Shown piece after piece: positions 1 to 12,800 of a DNA stretch of 64,000 nt. Source of the stretch: Calamus simplicifolius (Eukaryota > Streptophyta > Magnoliopsida > Arecales > Arecaceae); NCBI GenBank assembly GCA_900491605.1, contig UESW01001682.1, positions 471,270 to 535,269 on the forward strand, in the 5' to 3' direction. The number at the start of each line of letters is the position of its first letter. The stretch's first letter is position 1. The notes below the pieces were generated by a model that saw only the letters and a program-made list of their open reading frames with translations, was not told the origin of the DNA and searched no databases. The translations under genes were made by a program, and so were the position numbers.

Positions 1-378
1 TACTTCAGGACAAGCTAAGGTTAGCTTGTAGTTTGGGTTTTATGCTGGTGAGCCCGGAAAACCAGCTGGGTTCATTGTGATCCCGAGGGAAAACAATAAG
101 TTTGAGTTGTGAGCTTGTAAAACAACTAGACTGTAATCAAGTGGATTATAGTGTGGACCCAAGTGCGACTTGGGAGTTGACGTAGGTGTTGGATACACCG
201 AACCACTATAAAATCTTTGTGTTTGTCGTGCATATTATTTCTCTCTTTCTATCAATCTCATTTGTGCTTTGCTTCAATTAATTTAGTTCATTTGAGCATT
301 TTTATATCAATTGAAATATTTTCAAAGAATTAAAATTTTTTAAAGAACCCAATTCACCCCCTCTTGAGTTGCCATTTG
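1..378 (+). repeat. Ty1/copia-type LTR, 3' part
   Basis: The stretch reads like the right part of a copia LTR of the SIRE/Maximus kind. It has a promoter-like ACCACTATAAAATC near 200-215, a T-rich leader, and a terminal AACCCAATTCACCCCCTC typical of such LTR ends. The left LTR end lies outside the window. No primer binding site follows: the LTR end runs straight into an antisense LINE fragment, so this is a partial or recombined copy. Confidence 0.6.
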
Positions 379-930
379 GGCCAACAAGCACACTTCCATC
401 AAAATTAATTTTGATAAACCTTGGAGGGGATCCCAAGAGATAAAAATCGGTTGTCGGTTCGCTGCCGAGGTAGCAGGAGAATCCCAGTGACCAGAGTTGT
501 CAGAAACATGAGCAGTCCAGTGGAGTGTGTATTCGGCCACCAAAGATAAGGCTTTCTAAACAATCCTCTGAGGGGTGACTGTATCTTCAGCGAATATGAG
601 CTGATTCTGAGATAGCTAAATCTAATAGGCAGTGGCAGCCAAGGTGATACCCTGATGTTGGTTAACCCTCCTGATATCACACAGGAAAGAGGTTCGCCAA
701 GAGACCGTATCCCCCTCCCTAGGCTGGTATCCCATAATATGCCATACCTGTCTTGGCCTAGGGCAAACAAAGATAGCATGATCAATAGTCTTTTTCTCTT
801 GACCACAAAAAGGACATGTAACCTAGATAGACAGACCATAACCTTCGAAAAGTATGATTCCAGCTCCGTCACTTCTGTCGGAGAAGGAGACAGAGCTACC
901 CATACAAAGCGAGTATCAGAGACCTGCTCC
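345..930 (-). mobile_element. LINE (L1-type) fragment: zf-RVT and RNase H, degenerate
   Basis: On the minus strand, around 730-815, one frame gives CPFCGQEKKTIDHAIFVCPR followed by RQVWHIMGY. This is the zinc-binding zf-RVT module found after reverse transcriptase in plant L1-type LINEs. Further downstream (about 345-425) another frame gives PPRFIKINFDGSVLVGPNG, the start of the RNase H domain with its first catalytic Asp. The two modules lie in different frames with stops between them, so this is a pseudogene. The RNase H is cut off exactly where the copia LTR end begins. Confidence 0.75.
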
Positions 931-1139
931 ATGGCTTACTTTCCACCTTAGATCCATCTGCAGCAAGAGTAGAAGGGACGGTGTTATCCATGGTCCAATC
1001 GGGTTAGATGCCAAAAAAATGGCAAGGATCGTTGGAGATCGCGAACACAAAAGATGTAGCAAGAATCTTAAAGCTTGAGTCAACCAAGAACTAGAGCACA
1101 CGCGAGCACGAATATTAAAGCAGAACAACTACAAGTAGA

Positions 1140-1330
1140 GTGCAACTTGGGCCGGGTTCAACCCGAACCCAGCCCACCGAACCCGATTTACAGCAGTGTT
1201 TAAACTCATGTTTGCCCAACCCGAACCCGAAAGACCCGGGTTTAACTCAGTCTGATTTGCAATTGACTCGGGTTCGGGTTGACCGTAACTCAAACTCGAG
1301 ATAACCCGAACCCGAGGGTTATCCAAACAT
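1140..1330. repeat. CCCGAACCC / GGGTTCGGGTT repeat cluster
   Basis: Short interspersed CCCGAACCC and GGGTTCGGGTT words recur in both orientations over about 190 bp. They look like the terminal or subterminal region of a dispersed plant repeat. I could not assign a family. Confidence 0.4.
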
Positions 1331-2098
1331 GGGATAGCTTATCGGCACCAGATTTTTAGGGGCATTGAGGGCACAAGTCGGGTCGAACGAGATGACCAAC
1401 TTGAGGGCGAGGAGGGCAAGGCCGTCGGTTGTAGGCAAGGAAAAAAAGGACAAACATAAAGACGGACCATCCATACGTTTCGTTTCACTTTCCGCCGCCT
1501 TCTCTTCTTTGTTTACCATGCCTTTTCTTCTTCTTTGTTTCAGGTAAGACTTTTTTTTTTTAATACAATGTTAAAGCCTTGAGTCCAGCTTATGCGTTCG
1601 GTAAGAAATTTTATTTTTTGTCTTTGAAATTCATAATTCGATGTTATTTACTTTGAAAAAGTATTTTTTTTTTCATCAATTCAAATTTCAATCCGAAACT
1701 CAATTCGAATCCAATTTTTAAAAATAAGATTAAAATTAAATTTTACAAATAAAATTAGAATTAAAATTAAAATTAATATTTTATAAATAAAATTAAAATT
1801 AAGATTAAAAAAATTTTAATTTTATGAGCCCGAGTTGCACCTAACCACAAGGCTTTGAACAGATGTTTTATGTTCAAAGATTCCCCACGGCCGACTGATG
1901 TGAGCCGCTCATCCAAAGGAAAAGAGCAGTGAAAAAAGGAGAGGGCCACGTCGAGAAACGGACGTACGTTTTGGATGGACATCGCCGCCCCTTCATCAGC
2001 CTCGTAGACGAGGTCCAACCGGGTGCCCTTCCGCCTCAAGCGCAGGCTCGCCTCTCTTCTCTTTCGTTGGCCTCTTCTACTTCCGGCGCTTCCGCGCG
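1331..2098. other. Region upstream of the MO25-like gene
   Basis: This holds a pyrimidine-rich stretch (1480-1545) ending TTTCAGGTAAGA, an AT-rich low-complexity tract (1620-1830), and a GC-rich block from about 1850 that probably contains the core promoter and 5' UTR. No TATA box stands out close to the ATG. The transcription start cannot be fixed by eye. Confidence 0.4.
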
Positions 2099-2107
2099 AA
2101 ACCCTAA
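2099..2107 (+). promoter_or_regulatory. telo-box (AAACCCTAA) upstream of the MO25-like start
   Basis: AAACCCTAA followed by CCCTAG sits 60 bp upstream of the ATG. Telo-boxes near the transcription start are common in plant housekeeping and growth-related genes. The match is exact; the function here is inferred. Confidence 0.45.
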
Positions 2108-2166
2108 CCCTAGAGCAGTGGTGCGGGGTTGCCTCCCGAAGCGTCACACTGGCGGGGAAGGGGAAG

Positions 2167-5100
2167 ATGAAGGGGCTATTCAAGTCGAAGCCGCGGACGC
2201 CGGCCGATGTTGTGCGGCAGACGCGGGACCTCCTCATCTACGTCGATCTCAATTGGAACACCCGTGAGACCAAGCGGGACGAGAAGGTACCGATCTCCGT
2301 CCCTGTCTCTGTCTCGTCTGTCATCTCGTCTAACATAGCCACTATTTGCTGAATTTTAGCGGAACCTTTGAATTTTTCTGCTGACATTGGGTTTAATTTG
2401 TCCGTTTTCGCCGGAAATCGAAAGTTGTGCTGCTCTGATGCGGGACTTTATTTTCTTGAGAATTTTAGTGCATTCTTTTCATCAATGAGATAACTTTATG
2501 GTATTATGATCGTGAAGTTTTAATCTGTGATCATGATTTCTGCATTACAGTTTGCATGAATGAATGAAAGGAATATTGAGCAATATTTTTGTTATTGTGT
2601 GCTTATTTCCATATTTTCCCCTTTCTTGTTTGTGCAATTATTTATTTGTTCATGCTTATTTCCATGTTTGGTCCTTTCTTATTTGTGTAACTATTTATTT
2701 GTTCTTGATGAAGAAATATAAATGATTGTAGGCTGGAGCTCACTTGGTTTTTGTTGGTCCTGTTCATCCAATGAAAATTACTCATCACTAATAAGTTACT
2801 AAGAAGTTCTGAATAGTTTCAAATTAGTGAATCAACCACACCCTCATATCCCAATCCAAGTTTGGAAACTTGATGGAATTAATATTTCACCAAAAAGCTG
2901 TGAAAAATGTTCAGGCCTAACAAATAGAAAGGTCTGATAGTGAGTGATCAGATGGAACTTCAGATGTAATCTAGAGTTTACATGTGAAGACAAGGGATCT
3001 CTCTGCAATCTGGTGAAAGGAGCCTTTTTTTGTTTACTTCATTGTTCGAAGGGCCGGTTAGGGTGTGTCAGATTGCTGGCCAGGCCTGTGATTACAGCTG
3101 ATCACACGTCCCTGTAAAGACTGTGATGTAGCCCTGGAAGATCGAAGTTTATTTGTCAAAGATCAAAGGTGGATTTTGTTGATCAGATTCGGGCTGATCT
3201 GATACAATCCACAGCAACCAACAATCTTCTGCACATGGTCAAAACGGAAGTTGTTCGGATCTGATGTTCATCATATATCTGCTTTGTAACAGCAGCAGGT
3301 GTTATAAAAAAGAGGGGAAAAGGGGATAAGAGAGTGAAAGTGAGGGGCAGTAGTAATTATATTTGATTGGTTCATGGATTTCTCAATTTTGACACAAGGT
3401 ACTTATTAGATCAAATAGAATGATTTTGCCATATCCAGAATAATACTAATCCAACCCATTTCATGAATAAAATGTGACCAATTAACCAACCAACAAAACT
3501 ACTTTTTACAAATAACATCTTGTTGCTATTTTTTTGTAATTTTTTCAGACTGTTTTCTGTGGACAACAAGAATACAAATTAAAACAATATACAATGAGAG
3601 AAATAGAAAGAAGGGAGATAGAACGTGTTAGAAGCGATCAAAGTACAGAAAATTGGTAAGGAACCAAGCTGGTCTTGTTAAAAATGGAGTTCTAAATGGA
3701 TTCAGATCGCTTGCTAGCCATGAAAATGCACAAACAGCAGTATTCCTAATTATTCTGGACTACTTATCTTAACATGCATTTAGAACAGAGCTGAATGGAG
3801 AAAAAGGATTCATGTAGCTAATCCCAACTAGTTTAGGATCAAGTCTTTGTTCTTGCACTCATCTTAACATGCACCAGCTAGTCCTTATTTTCAGTAGGTT
3901 CAACTTTGACAAAATTTAACTTGAAAGGATTCAAATAGATGACTTAGGGCCCAAATATAACTCAGTCCAGCCTTCTCTAACTGGCTCTCACTGAGAAAAT
4001 ATGAACTTGGTTTGGAATTCTAGGTTCTAATATGCTAGACAATGTCATTTTGTGATTAGGCTGCTTATGAGAGCGAGGTCTGATTGCTTTGTGTGGGTGG
4101 CCTGATCTGCTGTTTGTTGGTCAAATTTAAGAAGACTTCTTAAAGTTGTTTAGTGACTATCCTTTGGGATTAAGATATCACCAAATGAGAAGGGTGGGCA
4201 ATGGCTGTGGGAACTGGTTCAGAAGTGGGGTTGATGCCCAACGAGGAGAACAATGGAAAATAGCAAGATAGGGAAAAAGCAGAGGAGGAAAAAGAAGAAG
4301 GTAAAATAGGAGTAATATTGCTCCCACTGGTTATGGTGAAGAATAACATTTTCTAGGGTTTTTGTGTATAACAAAACAGGAAAAATAAAGAGAATCGTTT
4401 GTTTACTGAACATTGTCATAGAATTCTAGTGGGGGCTGACTAGCACTTAAATCTGGCTGCTCACTGTCCTCCAGATAATTGCATACCAAAAAAAGGTGAA
4501 TAACTAGAATACTGTTCACATATAAAGAAAGGGCCCATCCATCTGAGAATAAAGTTGTAACAAATAAGTCCCCGATCAAGCAAAATGGACCTTAGACTTG
4601 AAGCCAAGTCCTACAAGGCATGGCACATCATGGGCCAAGTCCATCCGGAAACTTGATTCTTCTCCTGGCACTAATAATATGTTTTTAAGGCTTATCGAAC
4701 CCCATAAGAATTTGTGGATTCAACCCTATAATTATCTTTTAAGTTTTATTGGTTTTTTTCTTAGGCTACTTTTCTTTTTCGGTTACATATAAGCATGAAA
4801 AAAGAAAAAGGAAGTAAGAAATATCATGTGGAAATCCTATATTCTTATGTGGAAATCCTATATTCTTATCTTATTGGTTAACATATTTTTATGCGTGTTA
4901 TGATTTTTATATTCAACTCAACCAATGCAGATTGCAGAACTATGCAAGAATATCTGGGAGTTGAAATCTATTCTCTATGGCAACAGTGAAGCAGAGCCAG
5001 TCTCTGAGGCTTGTGCACAGTTGACTCAAGAGTTTTTTAAAGGAAACACCTTACGTCTACTAATTGTTTGCCTGCCTAAGTTGACCCTAGAGGTAAGTGC

Positions 5101-6798
5101 AAAGTTTTTTATTTGATGTTAACAGCCATGGATGCAGATAATGTCACAAATTTAATGCAACAGGTTATCTAGGCTTATGAATAACTTTGCTTATTAATAA
5201 TCTTGGTTAATACCTTTGATATGTGCTACATCTGGTCACCTGTTTCAAAGCTTGTGCGCTATCCTATTCTAATTGGTATAAACTCATATGTCAAGTTGTT
5301 GCCAAAATATGGTCCTTTTCAACTTTTGCAGGCCCGGAAAGATGCTACTCAAGTTGTTGCAAATTTACAAAGGCAGCAAGTACATTCACGGTTGATTGCT
5401 TCTGATTATCTAGAAGCAAACAAAGATCTTTTGGATCTTTTAGTATCTGGGTGAGATTTATATTTTAAACTCGATATAACAATTTGAAACAAAATTTTCC
5501 ATTGTTTTGTTACCATTCTGGCCTTTTTTATTCTCAAGGGAAAAAAAAATATCATTGTTTAGTGTCTTAATATTATGCTTGAATACTGGCAATTTGTTCT
5601 AAGTTTTTTTCTGCAGCTAATCTGGTTTTGGTTCCTTAATCTTGAAGAAGACTATTTTTTAGATGCTGATGATGATTTTGGATTTTGAAAAGCTTTAGTC
5701 AATAAATTCTGTTGGCAATATCTTTCATTGTACACTTGGGTTGTGCATTATGTGGTAACATAATAAAATGATGCATACAAAATGGCATTAAGATTCAAAC
5801 TCTTCCAAAAGGTTAATTTTAAGTGAACAAAAACTGTAATAGTCTGACGTCTGATGTCTCTAAGATATCCTATCTGAACATAGAGCATGCAGATTAACAG
5901 TGATTAGCTAAAGGAGGCCTTTCTTAAACCTATTACCGATCAATTTGCTGTCTCGATGCTTACAGCTATAAAAAAGTTAATGCTATGCCCCTTTTCCCTA
6001 ATTTTGAGAATATTTAAACTCATTTGACTAAATCTTTTCCATAAAAGCCATAAGACTCCAGATATTCTCAAAATAAAGGAAAGGGGCACAGCATTAAAAT
6101 TTTTGAAGCCGTAGATTTTAAATTTTAAAATTTTATATGCAATGAATAGCTATATGCCAACAATTCCATGTTATTTTTCTATATTGGGGGATGCAACATC
6201 TAGGCTTTGTGGGATTTTCTGCCCTTGAACTATAACTATTGAGGAGAATTTTGTATAATGCAGTACCAACTAACAGATTGGTTATACAGTTACGAGAACA
6301 TGGACATTGCTTTACACTATGGTGCTATGTTGAGGGAGTGTATTCGTCATCAAAGTATAGCAAGGTAACTATAATGAATGTTATTGGTCTAGTAGTTTTT
6401 TTCCTTCTTGAAAGTCAAAAACTGCATGCCCAACAATTGCATGCTACAAGTTGATGATGTTGGTTGATTGCCATGATATTTTATAAAGAAGGGAAGAGGA
6501 CAACATATATAACTCAACTCATCTAAGCCTTTTCCTAACTACATGGGGTCGACTACATGAATCTGCTTCCTCCACTCTGCTCTATTCAGGACTAAGTCGA
6601 CATTCAAATTACAAATAGTTATATTTATCTTAATTATTTTTATCCATTTTAGTTTAGGTCTATCTTTACATCCACTTCGATCATTACTATAGACTGCTAA
6701 AAGATTACTTTTTTTAACTGGAGCAACTAAAGGCCTTCGTTGTATATGTCCAAACCATCATAGTCGGTTCTCTCATTCTAGCTTCAATTGGGGCTATT

Positions 6799-6849
<51 letters not shown>

Positions 6850-9800
6850 CTTAAATGTTATGCATGGCAGCTATTCTCTTATCATTGTTGTCTGTTCTGT
6901 ATATTCATCTGCTGTTTAGGATGTGGTTTTCTTGCATCTTTGACTATTCCAAAACTGAAACATTGAGAGAGTTGGGGGGCACGAGATAGGAGAGAAATAG
7001 GTGTTGCATTATATTTATGTAGTAACTCTTCTGTATGTGCTTGTTGTTTTGTAAAATAATTGTTATTATCATTTGCTGATTTCTTTTTTATTGGTTTGAT
7101 CACTGCTTGCTCACATCTTTTAAGGATAATAATTGATAGATCTATTCTTCAGAATTTCTGGGACAGAAGCTGGTGAAAACGAAGATCTCTTTGTATGCCC
7201 TTAGCATATGTGATCCCTCACTAATTCTAGTTCTAACATGAGCATCCAAATTTTAACTCTATATAAATAAAACAAGCTTTATAGAGACTAAGCTTCAGAT
7301 GGTAGTCATTCTCGCAAGTCATAAGTTCATATCTTTTCAAAGTGATGTGCCTCTAATACATATAACATGAGTTAGAGAAAATGTTAGACAACAATTAAGA
7401 GCTTTACAATTTTTATGATTTGCAACGTTTTGTCATTTTATATTATTAGTATTCATCTCTCCCATACCCAACTCAACTCAACTCATGTAAGCCTTTTACC
7501 AACTACATGGGGTTGGCTACACAAATCTGCTTTCTTCACTCTTCTTTATTTAGGACTAAGTCGACATTCAAACATCTTATCCCTTTGCATAGTTTGATTT
7601 AGTAGATTCATATTTTAGGGATCTGATGGAGTTTTACGCTGGCTATTAGCTACCTAACGCAACCCTCCTTTTTTAACTGGGCTTGGACCGGCCTTGGCTT
7701 ATAATATGGCTTATTAGTATTAATGTTTTATTAGTATTCATCTCTCCCATAACATGGCTTATATTCGTGGAAAGCCTTTAAAAAGATTTCTCCATATCTT
7801 AAAGGGTTCACATATTATTAAATGATATGCAAATGAGACCTGACAAGAAGTTGTCTCCTTGCAAAGTAATGTTCAAAAATATTGCAGGTTAGGCCAATTT
7901 CAAGTATTGGCTTCATGATGTGATGTAGTGTGCCTATTGGCAGAGTACTGATATACTAAGGTAGATAGATATGCGAAAATAGTCATGGATATACACTAGG
8001 AAAGCTCCTTTCAATCTAATTTAAATGTGTTTGGGTTAAAGAAGTGATGGATGTATAACTTTTTGGCTGACCAAGACAAAATTAACATTAGGTCTTGTTA
8101 AGGATCATCCTGATCTTCGCATGCATATTTTGCATGTGTATTTGGCATTACATTACTTTTGTTACTGTAAGACCTAACTATAAGCTAAACAATTTTAACA
8201 CAACATTTTTCATTGCTGGAAAAAGTTTGTGTGGTATTGTGCATTAAAGCAATTCACACATCCAGTCAAAAGAACAGGAAGTGATTAGTCGGGTCTTCTG
8301 GGTTAGTTGGTCTTCTGACCTGTACAGATCATCCAATGTTGATGGGCTCGAAGATTGTCTGTCCACAATGATGCAGAACATCTCTGAAGTCTCTTGACTC
8401 AAATTGCCATCCTCTTTGGTAACCTGCAGCTTCTCTTCTAGGTGAGGTACACAACTTCAGTACAGTAGTGCTTGATTTGCAGACAGATGAATAGACTAAA
8501 GCTGTCAACCATAGCTTAGGAAATTTGATTCGGTGCTTCGTCAGTGAGCAATCTAGTGGGATCTAGTGTTATCTCAGGCAAAGTTTGCATATTATTGTTC
8601 AATAAGTAGGTCCACTAGTAGATCTCCTTTTGAGATTATTTATGGCTACCTCGCGCCACATATTGTTGACCAAATAAAATCTCTTATCCTACATCCTGAT
8701 ATGCAAGCATGGATGTGAAGGACCTTATTGCCTTTTTCAGAGAGGTTCAGCATAGTGTGCACAAGAAGCTTCAGCATGAAATTGCATGGTGCGAAGAGGC
8801 TGCAGAATAGAACTGTTGGAAGCACTCTTTTGACATTGGGGATCGGGTGATGGCTTATTTCAGGCAAGCATTTTTTGATTGGTACATACAACAAGTTGAG
8901 CCAAAAGAAGTATGGGCCATTTTGGGTAGTCAAGTGGCTGGGCTCTAATGCTTGTCCTCTCAACCTAACTATAAGCATGTCAATTTCTCCTATATTTAAC
9001 ATTGCTGACCTGATTGCTTAGCCTGGAGATACACCGGCTAGCTTGCATCATTCAAAGTTTGCATTGGCGCTGACAGCAGACAATTTAGATTCTGCACCGG
9101 AGGCAACCCCTGCAGATAATCCTACCTGGGGCATCGATCTGATTGAGGATGTACTGCATGTTCAAGAGACACAGACTAGTCGTACAGTTCTGCAGAGATA
9201 TCTAGTTTGATGGCATGGACCTGTTTCACAGAATACATGGATTGATGACGTTGAGCTGCATTGATGGCGAGAGTATATCTATTAGAGATTATTGGAGGCT
9301 TACTCATCAGAGCGAGTGCTTCCCAATCTCAATCTAATATCTATTAGAGATTATTAGGGCTGATTTCTTTTTTTATCTATTTATAGTTTTATTTTCAATT
9401 TTATGGACTCTATTTAGTGTTTGACAATCACCGATTGAATGGCTAAATCTTTTGTTTTAAACCTAGATGTGAGGGTAGTTTACATCTATTATATCTAGCC
9501 TTAGGATTAGATGGGGCCCTAGATTTAATTAATGTAAGTTATTTGGTTAGATGATTAGATTATGATGACTTATGAGTCACCTAGTCTAGTCGATCATTAG
9601 GATTTTTTTGACCTATCCTCTTTTATAATTATATTGCTATTTAGACACCTAGGGTTTTATGTTTTTAGGAGTTATTTTCTTTAAGAAGCTGCGTCTCTCT
9701 TTCTAGCAGCGCCTCTTTCCAACGAACTACTCCCTCTTGTTTTCTCTTTTTGTACGATGCCACCATCTGCCATCCCTCTTTGTTCTCTCTTGTATGACTC

Positions 9801-12800
9801 CATTATCCACTGTCCCCTTCTTATTCCTTTTTTTTCTTCATTGTTCCTTTCTTCAAGTTGTAGGTTGGCAGGCCTTGGCATATAGAGCTTGATTCAAAGA
9901 CTTTAACACTATCTTCTATGGTTGACCTTTCTCAATAGGGGGCAGATGGGTGTCAATCGCATCCTCCCTCATGGTGGCAATGCCTTGGTGATTTCCTTGT
10001 TTATCCTGTTCCTTGGACCATCTAGTTAAGGTCTGAGTTCATTTTGCTATTTTTCTCCTTATCGATTGTTGATCAGCGATATTTCTTATGCCTTACACAT
10101 TTACTATATGCGATCAAGGCCCCTACATGTATCCTTAGTGCTAGAATTGCTGAAACCGATAAAATTGGACTGTTTTAATTGACCTGAATATGCTTTGCAC
10201 TTTATTTGAGTAATGTCCAGTTCTCATTGATTTGTTTAGCTTTGGTTAGAGTTAGAGAAAATTTCCTTCACTTGTTTGATAACTTTAGTGCTGTTTAAAA
10301 TCTAATTTCTGTGCATTAATTTTCTGCAGTGCTGAATTGTGTAATAGATAGACTTTTGATCTCTTTAGTGCCTTAAAAACATATCATGATGCAACCCCCT
10401 ATGCATCAATTTTGGTATCAGAGCATTTTATCAATTCCTCTTATTGTATCAGGGCTTCACTGTATCAATGGCATCAAGTTTGTACCATCTGAGAGAATAC
10501 CATCAACAACGAGTACATAATTGGAAGTTTAGGACTCATGGCAATAAAAGGGTGTGGTGATGAGCATATTGAGATTGTATTTCTTCTCTGTATGGTCTAT
10601 GGAGAGGTTTCAGATCTCTATACAAGAACCAAAAAGAGGAGAATGAGAAAGGGAGGATTTGAGAAAAGTTTGTTTTGACGAATTATATAGTCTATGGTTG
10701 TAAGAAAGATAAAAGATTTACAAATGCATGTGTCCACAAATGCATGAAATGTTTGGTAATCATGATGCTGGTTGTGATAGATGGATACATTATCAAATAT
10801 TTGTTATCATGTATTCTTCCATTTTAGTTGGGAAAAGGCTTAGATGAGTTGAGTTGAGTATGTATTCTTCCATTTGTTGTTTTCTTTTTTTTGTTTCTTT
10901 CCTTGGACTTAGCTCTGGAAAGAATTTATAGTTACTTGCCAAACGCTCTCTTCTTTTTTATAATTACTTTTTAAAAAAATCTGTAAGGTTTGTTTCTTGG
11001 GCATTATGTATAGAAATGTGGGTAAATTTTGTCATGGCTTCAATAGTAAGGATTTCATATCTAGAGTCTGAGCAATAATGTCTCTATGTTATTTTTTGCA
11101 TCTTGATGTTTGCCAATATTTCCCAAGGATCTATTTCAGATGAGTTAGTTCAAGGTAGGATATCATTTCCTTCAGGCATATACTTCACATTAATTGATGA
11201 TTGTGAACTTATGTTACAATGGATTGCTTCATCAGATTTCTAAGTTGCTCATTTGCAGGTACATTTTAGAGTCTGAGCACGTGAAGAAGTTCTTTGATTA
11301 CATAGAGCTTCCAAATTTTGACATAGCATCGGATGCTGCTGCAACTTTTAAGGTCAAGTTATTGCTCACAATGTTCCTCTCTTGCAGAATTCGAAATTGT
11401 CTCTAGTTAATTTTTTGTACTTTCCTTATGCATTTGATTTTCCTTCCTGTTTTTGCTAGCATAAAGGCATCTGATATCTCACACACTCACATAATCATCT
11501 CAGTAGCTACATGTGTTAATACTGAATGAATCCCCATTGAAAATTAAGATAATTGCTGGACATGATCCACATGATCACCACAAAAGATGCTGGGTTGGGG
11601 TGGAAGGTGCTGGTTCATCAGCCTATGTTAGCAGGGACACTGGGGGAGTTGGGTAAGTGTGCTCAACATGAAAGAGAAAAAGTGGGAGCAGATGGATTTG
11701 ACTTCTCATGGGTAAAGAGCTTGATTGGTTTGGTCTTGATATTGGGGGTTATGGACTACTACATTAATCCCATTTTTCTGAGAGGTGGGTATGGATTTTT
11801 CTAGACTGGAATTGAGAAGAAGGCTTAGGTGGAATATTGTCCTTATGTAATGAAGAGGATGAAGATCTGTGAATTTACATGAAACATAAATTTTAATCCT
11901 TTTAAGCATCACTCCATGTATCCAAAGAGATTAATCAGTAATTTGGTATGCTTAAATACTATTAAGAGATAAAGAAGCTACATAGACATCTTGACATGAC
12001 ATTTCATGTGAGCAGGTCATGAGTCATTTCAATTGAGCAGGCTCTGCAAGAAACGTGGCAGATTGTTAGTGCTGATCAATATTTGGCATCTTTGATGCCT
12101 GTGAGAGTTCTATTGATGGCTGTGTTCTTACATATTGATGTCTTTGATCCTATGACATAAAGCAGACCTTGAGCTTTCCCATGGAGTGGGGCTGGTAAGA
12201 AAATGATAGAGAAGCCACCACACATGGAGAAGCTAGCCATGCTAGGCTTTATGCAGAGACTGCAGCCAAGTGAGGCTGTTTGCATTACATGTAGATAAGA
12301 TACATATGAATTTGTTGATTTTACACAAATACAAAAAAAATGATTTTGAAGTAGCTGTGCAAGTATTTATTTATTGAATTTTTGGATCCATTTATGGTCT
12401 TTGTATATACTGAAATATTCATGGTATATCTAGACCTTTGTCTATTATATTAAGCAGACAAGTATGGGTTATTTTCATTTTCTGGCAGTTCATTTGAAAT
12501 TTTTGCTCTAATCTCTTGAATACATACATGTAAAGTGCTGTTTAGCCTTTTTAGATAAACATTGTGGATCTTGTGGGCGTTGGAGATGTGTAGGAAAGGT
12601 GGAACACTGAAGGCTTCATATAGTTTTTTCAATTGTTAAATTAGTCTGGTCAAATTTAATGACCTAATAATTACATAATCATGTTGATAATATGGAAGTT
12701 CACCATTGGTTGAACTGTACTCTTGTTTTAAATATAAATAAATATCTAAAAACTTTTGTTATATACTGTTGTTATAAAAATGTATGTTTGGTGTCCCAAT

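Noticed and set aside
405..932. 175-codon minus-strand ORF
   Set aside because: It is an out-of-frame reading of the LINE fragment. The recognisable zf-RVT residues lie in another frame.
1365..1547. 60-codon ORF upstream of the MO25-like gene
   Set aside because: No family signature. It overlaps a pyrimidine-rich tract, and its end at a GTAAGA word is not enough for an exon call.
8646..9002. 118-codon minus-strand ORF in MO25 intron 4
   Set aside because: Antisense to the gypsy integrase C-terminus, which is readable on the plus strand.
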